Source: an uncultured Faecalibacterium sp. (GTDB lineage: Bacteria; Bacillota; Clostridia; Oscillospirales; Ruminococcaceae). From it: 64,000 nucleotides of DNA. This document shows positions 23,638 through 32,056 of this stretch, piece by piece. Both the position numbers and the translations under genes were made by a program. Positions within the stretch are counted from its first letter, which is position 1; each line of letters opens with the position of its first letter. Under the pieces are notes generated by a model. That model ran no database searches. It had not been told where the DNA came from and saw only the letters and a list, made by a program, of their open reading frames with translations. The stretch spans positions 1-64,000 of the forward strand of contig UQGD01000002.1 in assembly GCA_900540455.1 (NCBI GenBank). The letters are read 5' to 3'.

Positions 23638-25665
23638 ATGAATAAGATCTCCCGCAAAGGCTTTTTGAAGATTGCCGCTGCTGCGGCTATGGGCACTGTC
23701 ACTGCTGGTGCTCTGACCGGCTGCAATTCGGCTTCCTCCTCCGTTGCTGCTTCCGGCTCTGCCTCCGCTTCCGGCGGGCTGTACACTCCTGGCACCTATG
23801 AGGGCACCGCCGAGGGCATTTCCTCCACCGTCAAGGTCACCATGACCTTCAGCGAGACCGCCGTCACCGACGTGGTGGTGGATACCTCGGGCGAGACTGC
23901 CTCTTACGGCGCTGCTGCCGCCGACCAGCTGAAGGAGCAGCTGCTGGCAGCCGGTTCGGCTGAGATCGACGGCGTGTCGGGCTCCACCATCACCTCCGAG
24001 GCCGTTATGAAGGCCGCCAAGAGCTGCTTTGCCCAGGCTATGGGCGAGACGGTGGTGACCTCGGTTCAGCTGCCCACCGGCGATGAGAACAACTGGCTGG
24101 GCACCGAGCCCGACATCGACGAGGACGCCATCACCGAGACCTGGGACACCGACATCGTCATCGTGGGCGCCGGCAACGGCGGCATGTGTGCCGCCGCCTT
24201 TGCCGCTCAGAACGGCCTGAACTTCCGCATCATCGAGCAGAACTCCGCCGTCATGGAGACCCGCCACTGGTACGGCACCATCGACAGCAGCGAGGCCAAG
24301 AAGCAGGGCGTTCCGCCGGTGGACCGCGCCGAGCTGCTGAGCGAAATTTCCCGCTCCATGGGCGGCCGCTGCGATCAGCGTGTGGTTAAGACCTGGATCA
24401 ATGAGTCCGCCGCCATGCACGACTTTGTGTCGGGCATTCTGGAGAGCGCACCCTACAACTACACCTGCAACCTGACCCTGGGCGACGAGGCCAAGTGGCC
24501 CGACGACACTCAGATCAGCCAGAGCAAGCTGATGTTCCCGGTCCAGCAGGTGGACTACAGCAGCGCCGAGAAGCCCCGCAATCAGGTGTTCCAGGAGTAC
24601 ATTGAGAGCCTGGGCTACTCCATCGACTTCAATACCGGCCTGGCCAAGCTGGAAAAGAGCAGCGACGGCCGCATCACCGGCGTCATCGCCCAGAGCACCG
24701 ACGACGGCCACTTCATCCGAATCAACGCCGCCAAGGGCGTTCTGCTGGCCTGCGGCGGCTACGCCGGCAACCCCTACATGATGGAGCAGCTGGACCCCCT
24801 GGGCACCAGCGTCACCACTGCCTGCTCCTACGCCCCCGCCGACAAGGGCTATGGCATCCGCGCCGCCATCTGGGCCGGCGCACACCTGGATGCCGAGGCC
24901 GCTCCGGTTCTGTTTGACCGCGGCTTGGTGGCTCCCGGCGTCAACTCCGGCTATGTGGAGTCGCCCTCTTCCTTCGGCGGCAAGGCATTCCCCGGCACCG
25001 TAGGCCAGTACAACCCCGGCAGCCAGCCCTTCCTGAAGGTCAACCGTCACGGCGAGCGCTTCATGAACGAGAGCCAGGAGTACGACAACGCTTCCCACGC
25101 CTCCTTCCAGCAGCCCGGCCATGTCTACGCCATGATCCACGACGCCAACTTCCGTGAGGATGTGGATCGCTTCCATACCATCGGCTGCTCGGCTCTGACC
25201 CGCTATATCCCCGGCATGATGGAGAGCCAGCTGGAAGAGTTTGAGGCCCAGGGCCTCATCATGAAGGCCGACACCATCGAGGAGCTGGCCGACAAGATGG
25301 GCTTTACCGGCGCCGACAAGGATACCTTCATCGCCACCGTGGCCCGCTACAACGAGCTGTACGACATGCAGAAGGATGAGGACTTCGGCAAGCCTGCCAG
25401 CCGTCTGAGCGCCATCAAGACCGCTCCCTTCTATGGCTGCTGGCTGGGCGCTTCGCTGCTGTGCAGCCTGCAGGGCATCTCCATCACCGAGAACTGCCAG
25501 GCCAAGGACGACAACAACGAGCCCATCCCCGGCCTGTACGTCACCGGCGATATGTCGGGCAGCTTCTTCCAGAACAACTACCCCTGCGTCATGGGCGGTA
25601 CTGCCTGTGGCCGGACCCTGACCTTTGCCATCAAGTCCATCAAGCAGATGGCAGGTCTGGAATGA
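23638..25665 (+). CDS. Extracytoplasmic flavin-dependent reductase (fumarate/urocanate reductase type) with FMN-binding domain
   Basis: A 675-residue lipoprotein: signal peptide MNKISRKGFLKIAAAAAMG with lipobox ALTGC, a Ser/Ala-rich linker, an FMN-binding domain (about 45-125) with the canonical covalent-flavin motif DGVSGST, then an FAD-binding reductase domain from about residue 170 (DIVIVGAGNGGMCAA) to the C-terminal GLYVTGDMSGSFF. Relatives reduce fumarate, urocanate or cinnamate-like acceptors outside the cell, fed by flavin-based electron transfer. ATG 23638 follows AGAAAGGA. Ala is written mostly with GCC, unlike neighbouring genes. No ApbE flavin transferase gene is in the window. Acceptor unknown. 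Confidence 0.88.
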   Translation: MNKISRKGFLKIAAAAAMGTVTAGALTGCNSASSSVAASGSASASGGLYTPGTYEGTAEGISSTVKVTMTFSETAVTDVVVDTSGETASYGAAAADQLKEQLLAAGSAEIDGVSGSTITSEAVMKAAKSCFAQAMGETVVTSVQLPTGDENNWLGTEPDIDEDAITETWDTDIVIVGAGNGGMCAAAFAAQNGLNFRIIEQNSAVMETRHWYGTIDSSEAKKQGVPPVDRAELLSEISRSMGGRCDQRVVKTWINESAAMHDFVSGILESAPYNYTCNLTLGDEAKWPDDTQISQSKLMFPVQQVDYSSAEKPRNQVFQEYIESLGYSIDFNTGLAKLEKSSDGRITGVIAQSTDDGHFIRINAAKGVLLACGGYAGNPYMMEQLDPLGTSVTTACSYAPADKGYGIRAAIWAGAHLDAEAAPVLFDRGLVAPGVNSGYVESPSSFGGKAFPGTVGQYNPGSQPFLKVNRHGERFMNESQEYDNASHASFQQPGHVYAMIHDANFREDVDRFHTIGCSALTRYIPGMMESQLEEFEAQGLIMKADTIEELADKMGFTGADKDTFIATVARYNELYDMQKDEDFGKPASRLSAIKTAPFYGCWLGASLLCSLQGISITENCQAKDDNNEPIPGLYVTGDMSGSFFQNNYPCVMGGTACGRTLTFAIKSIKQMAGLE

Positions 25666-25701
25666 TCCGCTTTTCCCCTCAATAAAATAAGCTGAAACGA
25701 T

Positions 25702-25742
25702 GCAGCGCCGCAGGTGTTCAAAAACCTGCGGCGCTGTTTTTG
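25702..25742. terminator. Bidirectional terminator
   Basis: CAGCGCCGCAGGT pairs with ACCTGCGGCGCTG, then TTTTTG; serves the flavin reductase and the convergent LysR gene. Confidence 0.85.
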
Positions 25743-25747
25743 CTGTT

Positions 25748-26668
25748 TTATAGCTGCGGACTGGACAAGGAGCTGTTGTGGGCGTAGCGTCCATACCGGC
25801 GTTTTGCGATCTCGATAAAGGACTGCACCTCCAGCCGGGGGGCATGACGCATGGCGGCGATCTCGACCATTACCGGGGGATAGTCCAGCAAGGGGATCTT
25901 TACCATGCCTGGGATCACTGCGTTGGCCAGACAGGGAACGATGGACATGGCCGTGCCCATCTGGATCATGATCAGCGCCCCCTCAAAACTGGGGCTGACC
26001 TTGCTGCAATCCACCCCGACCTGAGCCAGCTGCTCCAGCGAAGGTCCCTGGCATGCGGACAGAAAACTGTCAAAGGAGCCGGAGGAGACCACGCTCTGTC
26101 CTTTCAGGTCAGCCAAATGCAAAGCACGTCGCTCAGCCAAGGGGGAGTTGGGGTTCATCAGTACATGATACCCTAAGGAAAACAGGGGAGTGAAGGCGAT
26201 GTCACGGTCCTTATTATGTTCGGATCCATAAAAAAATCCTATGTCGATCTGACCGGAACGCAGCTGCTCCAACGGCCGGCGGTTATCCTGAGGAACAACG
26301 TCTACGCAGGCGTTGGGGTATTCGTGCTGAAACTCTGCCACGATGTTGGAAAACGTGCTGTAATCAAACAGCTGCCGCAGCCCCACAACAATGTGGGAAC
26401 GGTCGGCATCCTGGATGTCCTGTGCTTTTTTCAGGGCTTGGCGGCAAAAACTTGTCATTTGCACCATATCAAGGTAAAAAGCCTGCCCGGCGGCAGTCAG
26501 CTTCGTCCGCCGCGTGGAACGGTCAAACAAATGCAGCCCGGTCTCCCGTTCAAGGGCACTGATCTGGTAGGTGATAGAGGGCTGGGTGGTGAACATCCGC
26601 GCAGCTGCTGCGCTGAAATTTAGTTCCTCTGCCACAGCAATAAAACACTCCAGTTGGTAAACTGTCAT
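25748..26668 (-). CDS. LysR-family transcriptional regulator
   Basis: A 306-residue regulator with the LysR winged helix (MTVYQLECFIAVAEELNFSA, then QPSITYQISALERETG) and an effector domain from about residue 90. GGAGGG before ATG 26668 decides the start; the frame continues 13 codons upstream without support. It is divergent from the second flavin reductase gene across 259 bases, the classic arrangement for LysR control of the neighbour. It ends beside the first flavin reductase gene, and may affect both. Effector unknown; an imported or extracellular electron acceptor is a fair guess. Confidence 0.92.
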   Translation of the reverse strand: MTVYQLECFIAVAEELNFSAAAARMFTTQPSITYQISALERETGLHLFDRSTRRTKLTAAGQAFYLDMVQMTSFCRQALKKAQDIQDADRSHIVVGLRQLFDYSTFSNIVAEFQHEYPNACVDVVPQDNRRPLEQLRSGQIDIGFFYGSEHNKDRDIAFTPLFSLGYHVLMNPNSPLAERRALHLADLKGQSVVSSGSFDSFLSACQGPSLEQLAQVGVDCSKVSPSFEGALIMIQMGTAMSIVPCLANAVIPGMVKIPLLDYPPVMVEIAAMRHAPRLEVQSFIEIAKRRYGRYAHNSSLSSPQL

Positions 26669-26708
26669 AGATGGTCCCTCCCATTTCAGGCTATAGATGT
26701 GTAACATT

Positions 26709-26737
26709 ATTATAATACATCCTTAAAACCCCGTAAA
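26709..26737 (-). promoter_or_regulatory. Promoter of the LysR gene
   Basis: On the minus strand TTTACG, 17 bases, TATAAT. A dyad GATGT-N16-ACATC (26696-26721) surrounds the -10, suggesting autoregulation. Confidence 0.5.
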
Positions 26738-26787
26738 TAGACAATTTATTTATAAAAAAATTTTATGGATATGAGAGTTTTTTGAAT

Positions 26788-26816
26788 TTCACTCTGGTCG
26801 AGAAATTTGTTATACT
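26788..26816 (+). promoter_or_regulatory. Promoter of the second flavin reductase gene
   Basis: TTCACT, 17 bases, TATACT; the upstream 40 bases are very A-T rich. Confidence 0.55.
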
Positions 26817-26927
26817 TGTATCAAAGCCCGGCACTTCCTGTGTGCTGGGGGTCGAAAAATACGAAGCATCGTCTGCATTGGTGTATACAGCCAGTGAGAC
26901 AGATCCAAAAAGGAAGGAAAAGACTTT

Positions 26928-28850
26928 ATGAGCAAGATTTCCAGACGCGACTTTATGCGTGGTGCTGCTGTGGGCACCATGGGCGTTGCAGCTGCTGGCC
27001 TGCTGACTGGCTGCGGCAATTCTGCCGCATCTTCTTCGGCTCCGGCCTCCTCTGCACCGGCTGCCTCCTCCGAGGCTGCCAGCTCCTCCGCACCTGCTAA
27101 GCCCTCCGCACCGGTGGACGGCAAGTATGTGACCAAGGGCATGGGCCACGAGAGCTGGGTCTATGTGGCTACCACCTTCCGTGAGGGCACCATTGCTGCC
27201 TGTGAGGTCCTCTCTCATGAGGAGACCATCGGCATCGGCAACTATGCCTGCACCCGCATTCCGGCTGCGATCGTAGAGCATCAGAGCATCAATGTGCCCA
27301 ACCTGCGCGGTTCTTCCATCACCTCCATGGCGATCAAGAATGCCGTTAAGGAAGCCATTGAGCAGGCTGGCTACAATGTGGATGATTTCTCCGCTAAGAT
27401 CGAGAACCCCACCTCCAACGAAGTGTTCGAGGAAGAGGCTGATGTGGTCATCATGGGTGCTGGCACCGCTGGTCTGGTCTGCGCTGCCCGCCTGCTGGAG
27501 GCCGGCTACAGCGTCACCCTGGTGGAGAAGCGGGATATCCCCGGCGGCTCCATGGCTATGACCTACGGCGGCGTTGCTACTGCAGGCTCCAAGATGCAGT
27601 ACAACTACGACGTCGATGGTGCGTACCGCGCATCCGCTATGGGCACCCTGGAAGGCATGATGAACTTCTGGAAGACCATGGAGAAGTATCAGCGCAAGGA
27701 CTTCTTCAACGGCGAGATGCCCTTCATGACCAAGCAGTATACCGTTGCTGGCGATCTGGTGGACTGGATGTCCGGCATCGGCATCGGCTTCAACACCCTG
27801 GGCAACTACGAGAGTGCTACTGCTTATGGCGCTGCTACTCCGTACCTGGCTCCCGGCTGCTATGAGGGCGGCGCAGGCTACGCTATGATGTTCCTGGCCA
27901 ACCGCATCGCTATGTACGAGAAGGGCAAGATCATCTACTCCACCAGCGTCACCGAGCTGATCAAGGACGACAACGGCCGCATTGTGGGTGTTCGCGCACA
28001 GGGCGATAACGGCGCTACCTACACCCTGCACGGCAAGGCTGTCTGCCTGGCTGCCGGCGGCTTTGGTAAGAATGCTGAGATGATCAAGAAGTACAGCCCC
28101 GGCTACGAGGACTTCTTCTTCAACTGCGCATCCTGCGTGACCGGCGACGGCATCCAGCTGGGTCTGGATGCAGGCGGCGTTGTGGAGTGCGAGGATCGTC
28201 CGCTGCCCGCCTTCCTGTCCAGCTACAAGAGCAAGTTCGAGCTGGCCTTCATCCACTCCACCGCTCCTGGCATCATGGTCAACATCAATGGTGACAATAT
28301 CGGCAACATCATCTCCGATAACCACTATACTATGGCCAAGGCAAAGCTGAACAAGGACAACGGCGACACCTTCTACTACATCTTCGACGAGGCTTCTGCT
28401 ATCAAGCTGCGTGACAGCGAGGCATATGGCTTCAATGGCTACACCGCTATGTTCGAGAAGGGCGAGGCTGTCCACTACGACAGCATCGAGGCTGCCAGCG
28501 ACGCTCTGAGCCTGCCCAACCTGGCTGCTGCTATCGAGGCAAACAACGACGCCGCTCTGTCCGGTGAGCCGGATGCATTCGGCCGCCGTGGCTGCCCCTA
28601 CATCGAGACCCGTGACGGCCTGTGGGCCATCCGCGTGGATCCCACCTTCTACCTGACCACCGCTGGCCTGGCGATCGATACCGATTGCCATGTGCTGACT
28701 GCAGAGAAGAAGGCGATCCCCGGTCTGTACGCAGCAGGCGACGTCTGCGGCTCCATCGAGGAGAAGGACGCCAAGCAGTACGGCATGGGCTTTGACGCTG
28801 CACTGTGCTATGGCTACATCATGGCCGAGACCCTGAAGAAGGAGATCTGA
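26928..28850 (+). CDS. Extracytoplasmic flavin-dependent reductase with divergent FMN-binding motif
   Basis: A 640-residue Tat lipoprotein: SRRDFMRG twin-arginine signal, lipobox LLTGC, a Ser/Ala/Pro linker, an FMN-binding domain (about 65-165, with HEETIGIGNYACTRIP) and an FAD reductase domain from about 170 (DVVIMGAGTAGLVCAARLL) to GLYAAGDVCGSI. At the covalent-flavin site the usual DAVSGAT pattern reads PNLRGSS: the Asp and Ser are lost and Thr is Ser, so canonical flavinylation is doubtful. Probably reduces an organic acceptor outside the membrane. Regulated by the divergent LysR gene (inference). Ala codons are mostly GCT, another bias unlike neighbours. Confidence 0.87.
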   Translation: MSKISRRDFMRGAAVGTMGVAAAGLLTGCGNSAASSSAPASSAPAASSEAASSSAPAKPSAPVDGKYVTKGMGHESWVYVATTFREGTIAACEVLSHEETIGIGNYACTRIPAAIVEHQSINVPNLRGSSITSMAIKNAVKEAIEQAGYNVDDFSAKIENPTSNEVFEEEADVVIMGAGTAGLVCAARLLEAGYSVTLVEKRDIPGGSMAMTYGGVATAGSKMQYNYDVDGAYRASAMGTLEGMMNFWKTMEKYQRKDFFNGEMPFMTKQYTVAGDLVDWMSGIGIGFNTLGNYESATAYGAATPYLAPGCYEGGAGYAMMFLANRIAMYEKGKIIYSTSVTELIKDDNGRIVGVRAQGDNGATYTLHGKAVCLAAGGFGKNAEMIKKYSPGYEDFFFNCASCVTGDGIQLGLDAGGVVECEDRPLPAFLSSYKSKFELAFIHSTAPGIMVNINGDNIGNIISDNHYTMAKAKLNKDNGDTFYYIFDEASAIKLRDSEAYGFNGYTAMFEKGEAVHYDSIEAASDALSLPNLAAAIEANNDAALSGEPDAFGRRGCPYIETRDGLWAIRVDPTFYLTTAGLAIDTDCHVLTAEKKAIPGLYAAGDVCGSIEEKDAKQYGMGFDAALCYGYIMAETLKKEI

Positions 28851-28895
28851 GTTCTCCCTATTTTGGGCGATCAAATCCGCTGACCCCTTTCCTGG

Positions 28896-28942
28896 GCCGT
28901 TCCCTGTATTTGCCGCAAGGCAATGCCGGGAACGGCTTTTTT
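28896..28942 (+). terminator. Terminator after the second flavin reductase gene
   Basis: GCCGTTCCC / GGGAACGGC stem with an inner hairpin and a run of six T. Confidence 0.85.
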
Positions 28943-28980
28943 GCGTGCAAACGTAGGACTGTCATGCTTTTAAGAGAATG

Positions 28981-29031
28981 AAAACGCCGCAGCCTGGGAG
29001 AGATATACTCTCAGATGCTGCGGCGTTTTTA
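28981..29031. terminator. Second, bidirectional terminator
   Basis: AAACGCCGCAGC / GCTGCGGCGTTT with an inner GAGAG/CTCTC stem; placed to end the convergent mgsA-like gene as well. Confidence 0.8.
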
Positions 29032-29053
29032 TGTGTGATTTTCTGCGGCAGAT

Positions 29054-29488
29054 TTATACAGCCCGGCGGGAGGGGAAGGGGTCGATCACCTGAGGGTGCA
29101 TAGCTTCCCGGTAATCCAGATCTCCCTGATCCAACCCGCGGAGCAGAACTTCGGCGGTGGCAATGTTGGTGGCAATGGGAACACTGTGCATATCACACAG
29201 CCGCAGCAGGTTCTGCTCGGTCACATTGGTGGAATCTGCGTGCAGCGGGTCCCGGAAAAACAGCACAAGATCCACCTCGTCGCAAGCCACCCGGGCTGCG
29301 ATCTGCTGCAGACCACCCAGTCGCCCGGAGAGGTAGCATTGCACCGGCAGTCCGGTGGTCTGGGTCAGCATACGCCCAGTGGTACCAGTGGCGATGACTG
29401 TGTTTTTGGATAAAATCGCGCTGTAAGCAGTGCAGAACTGCAGCGCAAGTTCTTTGCGGGAGTCATGGGCTAAAATAGCAATCGTCAT
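29054..29488 (-). CDS. Methylglyoxal synthase-like protein lacking catalytic residues
   Basis: The 144-residue product follows the MgsA family from end to end: ILAHDSRKELALQF at the N-terminus, the phosphate-binding ATGTTGRMLTQ, then FFRDPLHAD and IPIATN-type IATNIATAEVLLRGL. True MgsA converts dihydroxyacetone phosphate to methylglyoxal using an Asp in GGDQQ and a His and Asp in the PHDPD segment (E. coli Asp71, His98, Asp101). Here these read GGLQQ and STNVT, so all three are replaced. The phosphate site looks intact, so it may bind a phosphate ligand without this reaction. ATG 29488 follows GGAGAGA. Confidence 0.82.
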   Translation of the reverse strand: MTIAILAHDSRKELALQFCTAYSAILSKNTVIATGTTGRMLTQTTGLPVQCYLSGRLGGLQQIAARVACDEVDLVLFFRDPLHADSTNVTEQNLLRLCDMHSVPIATNIATAEVLLRGLDQGDLDYREAMHPQVIDPFPSRRAV

Positions 29489-29640
29489 GTCACATCTCTC
29501 CTTCACTTTCAGTATAGCGCAGTGGCTGGAAAAATAATCGAGTGAGTAACAGCCGCATACGACAGACAAAGCGGCTGAGCAGCGGCGTTTTGGCCAAAAA
29601 ACGCCGGGGCGTGAAATCGTTATCAATGCCCTTTACTATA

Positions 29641-29669
29641 TTTTTACCGATTGGGTGTGGTTTTGTCAA
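29641..29669 (-). promoter_or_regulatory. Promoter of the mgsA-like gene
   Basis: On the minus strand consensus TTGACA, 17 bases, TAAAAA, leaving a leader of about 145 bases. Confidence 0.55.
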
Positions 29670-29981
29670 GGGGAAATATTGTGTTTTTTGGGCAAAAAAC
29701 CGATAAAAGTAATTCTTTTGTTTTGTGGAGATGGACAAGCTGTTGGATACAATGTTCCGCTGCAAAAAATAGATACTGAAACAGCGTTTCAATAAAAGGC
29801 TGGCGGCACACAGAAAAGGCACGTTTTGTAAGAAGCAGATCTGTGCTTATAAGAGGCGCAAAAGCAGCATTCCGCAAAAAAGCGGCACAACAAAAATGGC
29901 GGAAAACGGGCTGCGTATCTTCACAAAAATCTATCCATTCCCAGGAAGAAACGCTTTTATCGATTAGGCACGAGACACGAC

Positions 29982-30010
29982 TTCTCATTTTATTAAAACT
30001 ATGATACAAT
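29982..30010 (+). promoter_or_regulatory. Promoter of the NSS transporter gene
   Basis: TTCTCA, 17 bases, TACAAT with an extended TG motif. Confidence 0.55.
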
Positions 30011-30087
30011 GAACGGGTCCTGCTTCTTATGCTGCGGTGCAGGGAAGTAGACAGATTCAGTTTGCAAAAGTTCAAGGAGGAATCCCA

Positions 30088-31458
30088 ATGGAGCGCGAAA
30101 CCCTCAAATCGAGGCTCGGATTTATTTTGCTGTCTGCTGGCTGCGCCATCGGCATCGGCAACGTGTGGAAATTCCCTTATATTGCGGGACAGGGCGGCGG
30201 CGGCGCATTTGTGCTGTTTTATCTGCTTTTTTTGGCGATCTTAGGCCTGCCCATTATGACCATGGAGTTTGCGGTGGGCCGTGCCAGCCGCAAAAGCCCG
30301 GTGCGTGCCTACCAAGCTCTGGAAAAACCGGGCCAGAAGTGGCACATCCACGGTTATTTTACCTTGCTGGGCTGCTACCTGCTGATGATGTTCTACACCA
30401 CGGTGGCAGGGTGGATGATGCACTATTTTTATATGACTGCCACCGGTAAGCTGTCGGGTGTTTCTTCGGAGCAGGTGTCCGCTGCTTTTGATCAGATGCT
30501 GGCCAGTCCCGGCACCATGACGTTCTGGATGCTGGTGGTCGTGTGCTTCTCCATCTTTGTCTGCGCCAGGGGTCTGCAAAATGGCCTGGAGCGGGTCACC
30601 AAGGTGATGATGATCGCATTGATCCTGATCATGGTGGTCCTGGCAGGCAACAGCCTGTTTATGCCAGGCGCAAAAGAGGGTCTGCGCTTTTATCTGGTGC
30701 CGGACTTTGCCCGTATGCAGGAAGTCGGCGTGGTCAAAACGCTGGTCAGTGCTATGAACCAGGCGTTCTTTACCCTGAGTCTGGGCATTGGCGCCATGGC
30801 GATCTTCGGCAGCTACATCGGCCGGGAACACTCGCTGCTGGGTGAGTCGGCTCGGGTGGTCGTTCTGGATACATTTGTGGCGATCACAGCGGGCCTGATC
30901 ATCTTCCCGGCCTGCTTTACCTATGGGGTGGACCAGACGGCGGGCCCCAGCCTGATCTTCATCACCCTGCCCAATATCTTTGCCAATATGGCAGGCGGGC
31001 GCTTCTGGGGCAGCTTGTTCTTCCTGTTTATGGAGTTTGCAGCCCTGTCCACTGTGCTGGCTGTGTTCGAGAACCTGATCTGCTGCTGCATGGAGCTGTT
31101 CAACTGGAACCGCAAAAAGTCGGCTCTGGTCAATCTTGTACTGATCATAGTGCTGTCCATGCCCTGCGTGCTGGGCTTCAACGTCTGGAAGTGGGATGGC
31201 TTTGCAGCCTTTGGCGGCACCATCATGGATGTGGAGGACTTCCTGGTCAGCAACCTGCTGCTGCCCTTGGGCTCTCTGGTCTATCTGCTGTTCTGCGTGT
31301 CCCGTTATGGCTGGGGCTGGAAGAACTATAAAGCAGAAGCCAATGCTGGCTCCGGCTTGAAGATGCAGGATTGGATGCGGGGCTATCTGACCTACGGTCT
31401 GCCGCTGATCGTGCTGTTCATCTTTGTGTTTGGTATCTACGATAAGTTTTTTGCATAA
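30088..31458 (+). CDS. Sodium-dependent neurotransmitter symporter (NSS) family transporter
   Basis: A 456-residue membrane protein of the LeuT/SLC6 family that couples sodium flow to uptake of amino acids or related amines. The N-terminal signature RLGFILLSAGCAIGIGNVWKFP with the unwound helix-1 glycines and the following GQGGGGAFVLFY are diagnostic. About 11 membrane helices are visible, the usual bacterial number being 11-12. AAGGAGG sets ATG 30088. It has its own promoter and terminator. Substrate cannot be read; tyrosine, tryptophan or leucine-type amino acids are common for such bacterial members. Confidence 0.95.
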   Translation: MERETLKSRLGFILLSAGCAIGIGNVWKFPYIAGQGGGGAFVLFYLLFLAILGLPIMTMEFAVGRASRKSPVRAYQALEKPGQKWHIHGYFTLLGCYLLMMFYTTVAGWMMHYFYMTATGKLSGVSSEQVSAAFDQMLASPGTMTFWMLVVVCFSIFVCARGLQNGLERVTKVMMIALILIMVVLAGNSLFMPGAKEGLRFYLVPDFARMQEVGVVKTLVSAMNQAFFTLSLGIGAMAIFGSYIGREHSLLGESARVVVLDTFVAITAGLIIFPACFTYGVDQTAGPSLIFITLPNIFANMAGGRFWGSLFFLFMEFAALSTVLAVFENLICCCMELFNWNRKKSALVNLVLIIVLSMPCVLGFNVWKWDGFAAFGGTIMDVEDFLVSNLLLPLGSLVYLLFCVSRYGWGWKNYKAEANAGSGLKMQDWMRGYLTYGLPLIVLFIFVFGIYDKFFA

Positions 31459-31469
31459 ATGCTCTGTTT

Positions 31470-31512
31470 AAGCAAAAAGCAGATCCTTTTCGGAGGGTCT
31501 GCTTTTGCTTAT
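31470..31512 (+). terminator. Terminator after the NSS transporter gene
   Basis: AAGCAAAAAGCAGATCC pairs with GGGTCTGCTTTTGCTT with small mismatches. Confidence 0.7.
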
Positions 31513-31540
31513 TGGACGACGTGCGCTTAGAGGATGCCTC

Positions 31541-31570
31541 TTGACAAACCGGCCTTTGACACGGTATAAC
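31541..31570 (+). promoter_or_regulatory. Promoter of the cupin gene
   Basis: Consensus TTGACA, 18 bases, TATAAC. Confidence 0.65.
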
Positions 31571-31615
31571 AAAGAAAATAGGCTGCTATGCAGCCGGAAA
31601 ACGAGGGAGCAAACG

Positions 31616-31954
31616 ATGATCGAAAAGAAACAGCGCTGGGCATTGCACGCCGATGCTCTGGCTCAGCCTGCTGGTGCGGGTGTGACCCGCCGAGTACTGG
31701 CCTATACCGATGGCCTGATGTGTGTGGAGAACACCTTTGAGACCGGCGCTGTGGGGGCGCTGCACAGCCACCCCCATACCCAGATCACCTATGTGGTGTC
31801 CGGTGTGTTCCAGTTTACGGTAGAAGGGGAGACCCGTACCGTCCGCACAGGGGATACCATCCTCAAGGAGGATGGCGTAGTCCACGGCTGCACTTGCCTG
31901 GAGGCAGGGGTGCTGCTGGATATCTTCACCCCCATGCGGGAGGACTTTGTCTGA
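31616..31954 (+). CDS. Small cupin-domain protein
   Basis: A 112-residue single-domain cupin. Motif 1 is present as GALHSHPHTQITYVVSG with two His and a Gln as likely metal ligands, and motif 2 as GDTILKEDGVVHGC with the third His. Such proteins bind a metal and act as sugar or keto-acid isomerases, dioxygenases or sensors; none can be chosen here. GAGGGAGC precedes ATG 31616; the frame is open further upstream but overlaps the promoter. It is a single-gene unit with its own promoter and terminator. Confidence 0.85.
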   Translation: MIEKKQRWALHADALAQPAGAGVTRRVLAYTDGLMCVENTFETGAVGALHSHPHTQITYVVSGVFQFTVEGETRTVRTGDTILKEDGVVHGCTCLEAGVLLDIFTPMREDFV

Positions 31955-31987
31955 AAAGCCCTGCGGGAATAACCCAATAACCAAACA

Positions 31988-32022
31988 AAGCCCCCTGGCA
32001 TTGCGGACACAATGCCAGGGGG
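31988..32022. terminator. Bidirectional terminator between cupin gene and pyrI
   Basis: Perfect 15- to 16-bp stem built on AGCCCCCTGGCATTG with a 6-base loop; T tract at 32034-32039 and a TTTG tract on the other side. Confidence 0.8.
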
Positions 32023-32056
32023 CTTGTTGCTGTTTTTTTAGGGGAAGGTGTGCAGC

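Larger units (their letters stand above)
29489..30087. other. 599-base divergent intergenic region
   Basis: It holds the mgsA-like promoter (minus strand, 29641-29669) and the transporter promoter (plus strand, 29982-30010). The A-T rich middle (29680-29980) has no open frame with a ribosome site and no RNA I recognise. Confidence 0.5.
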
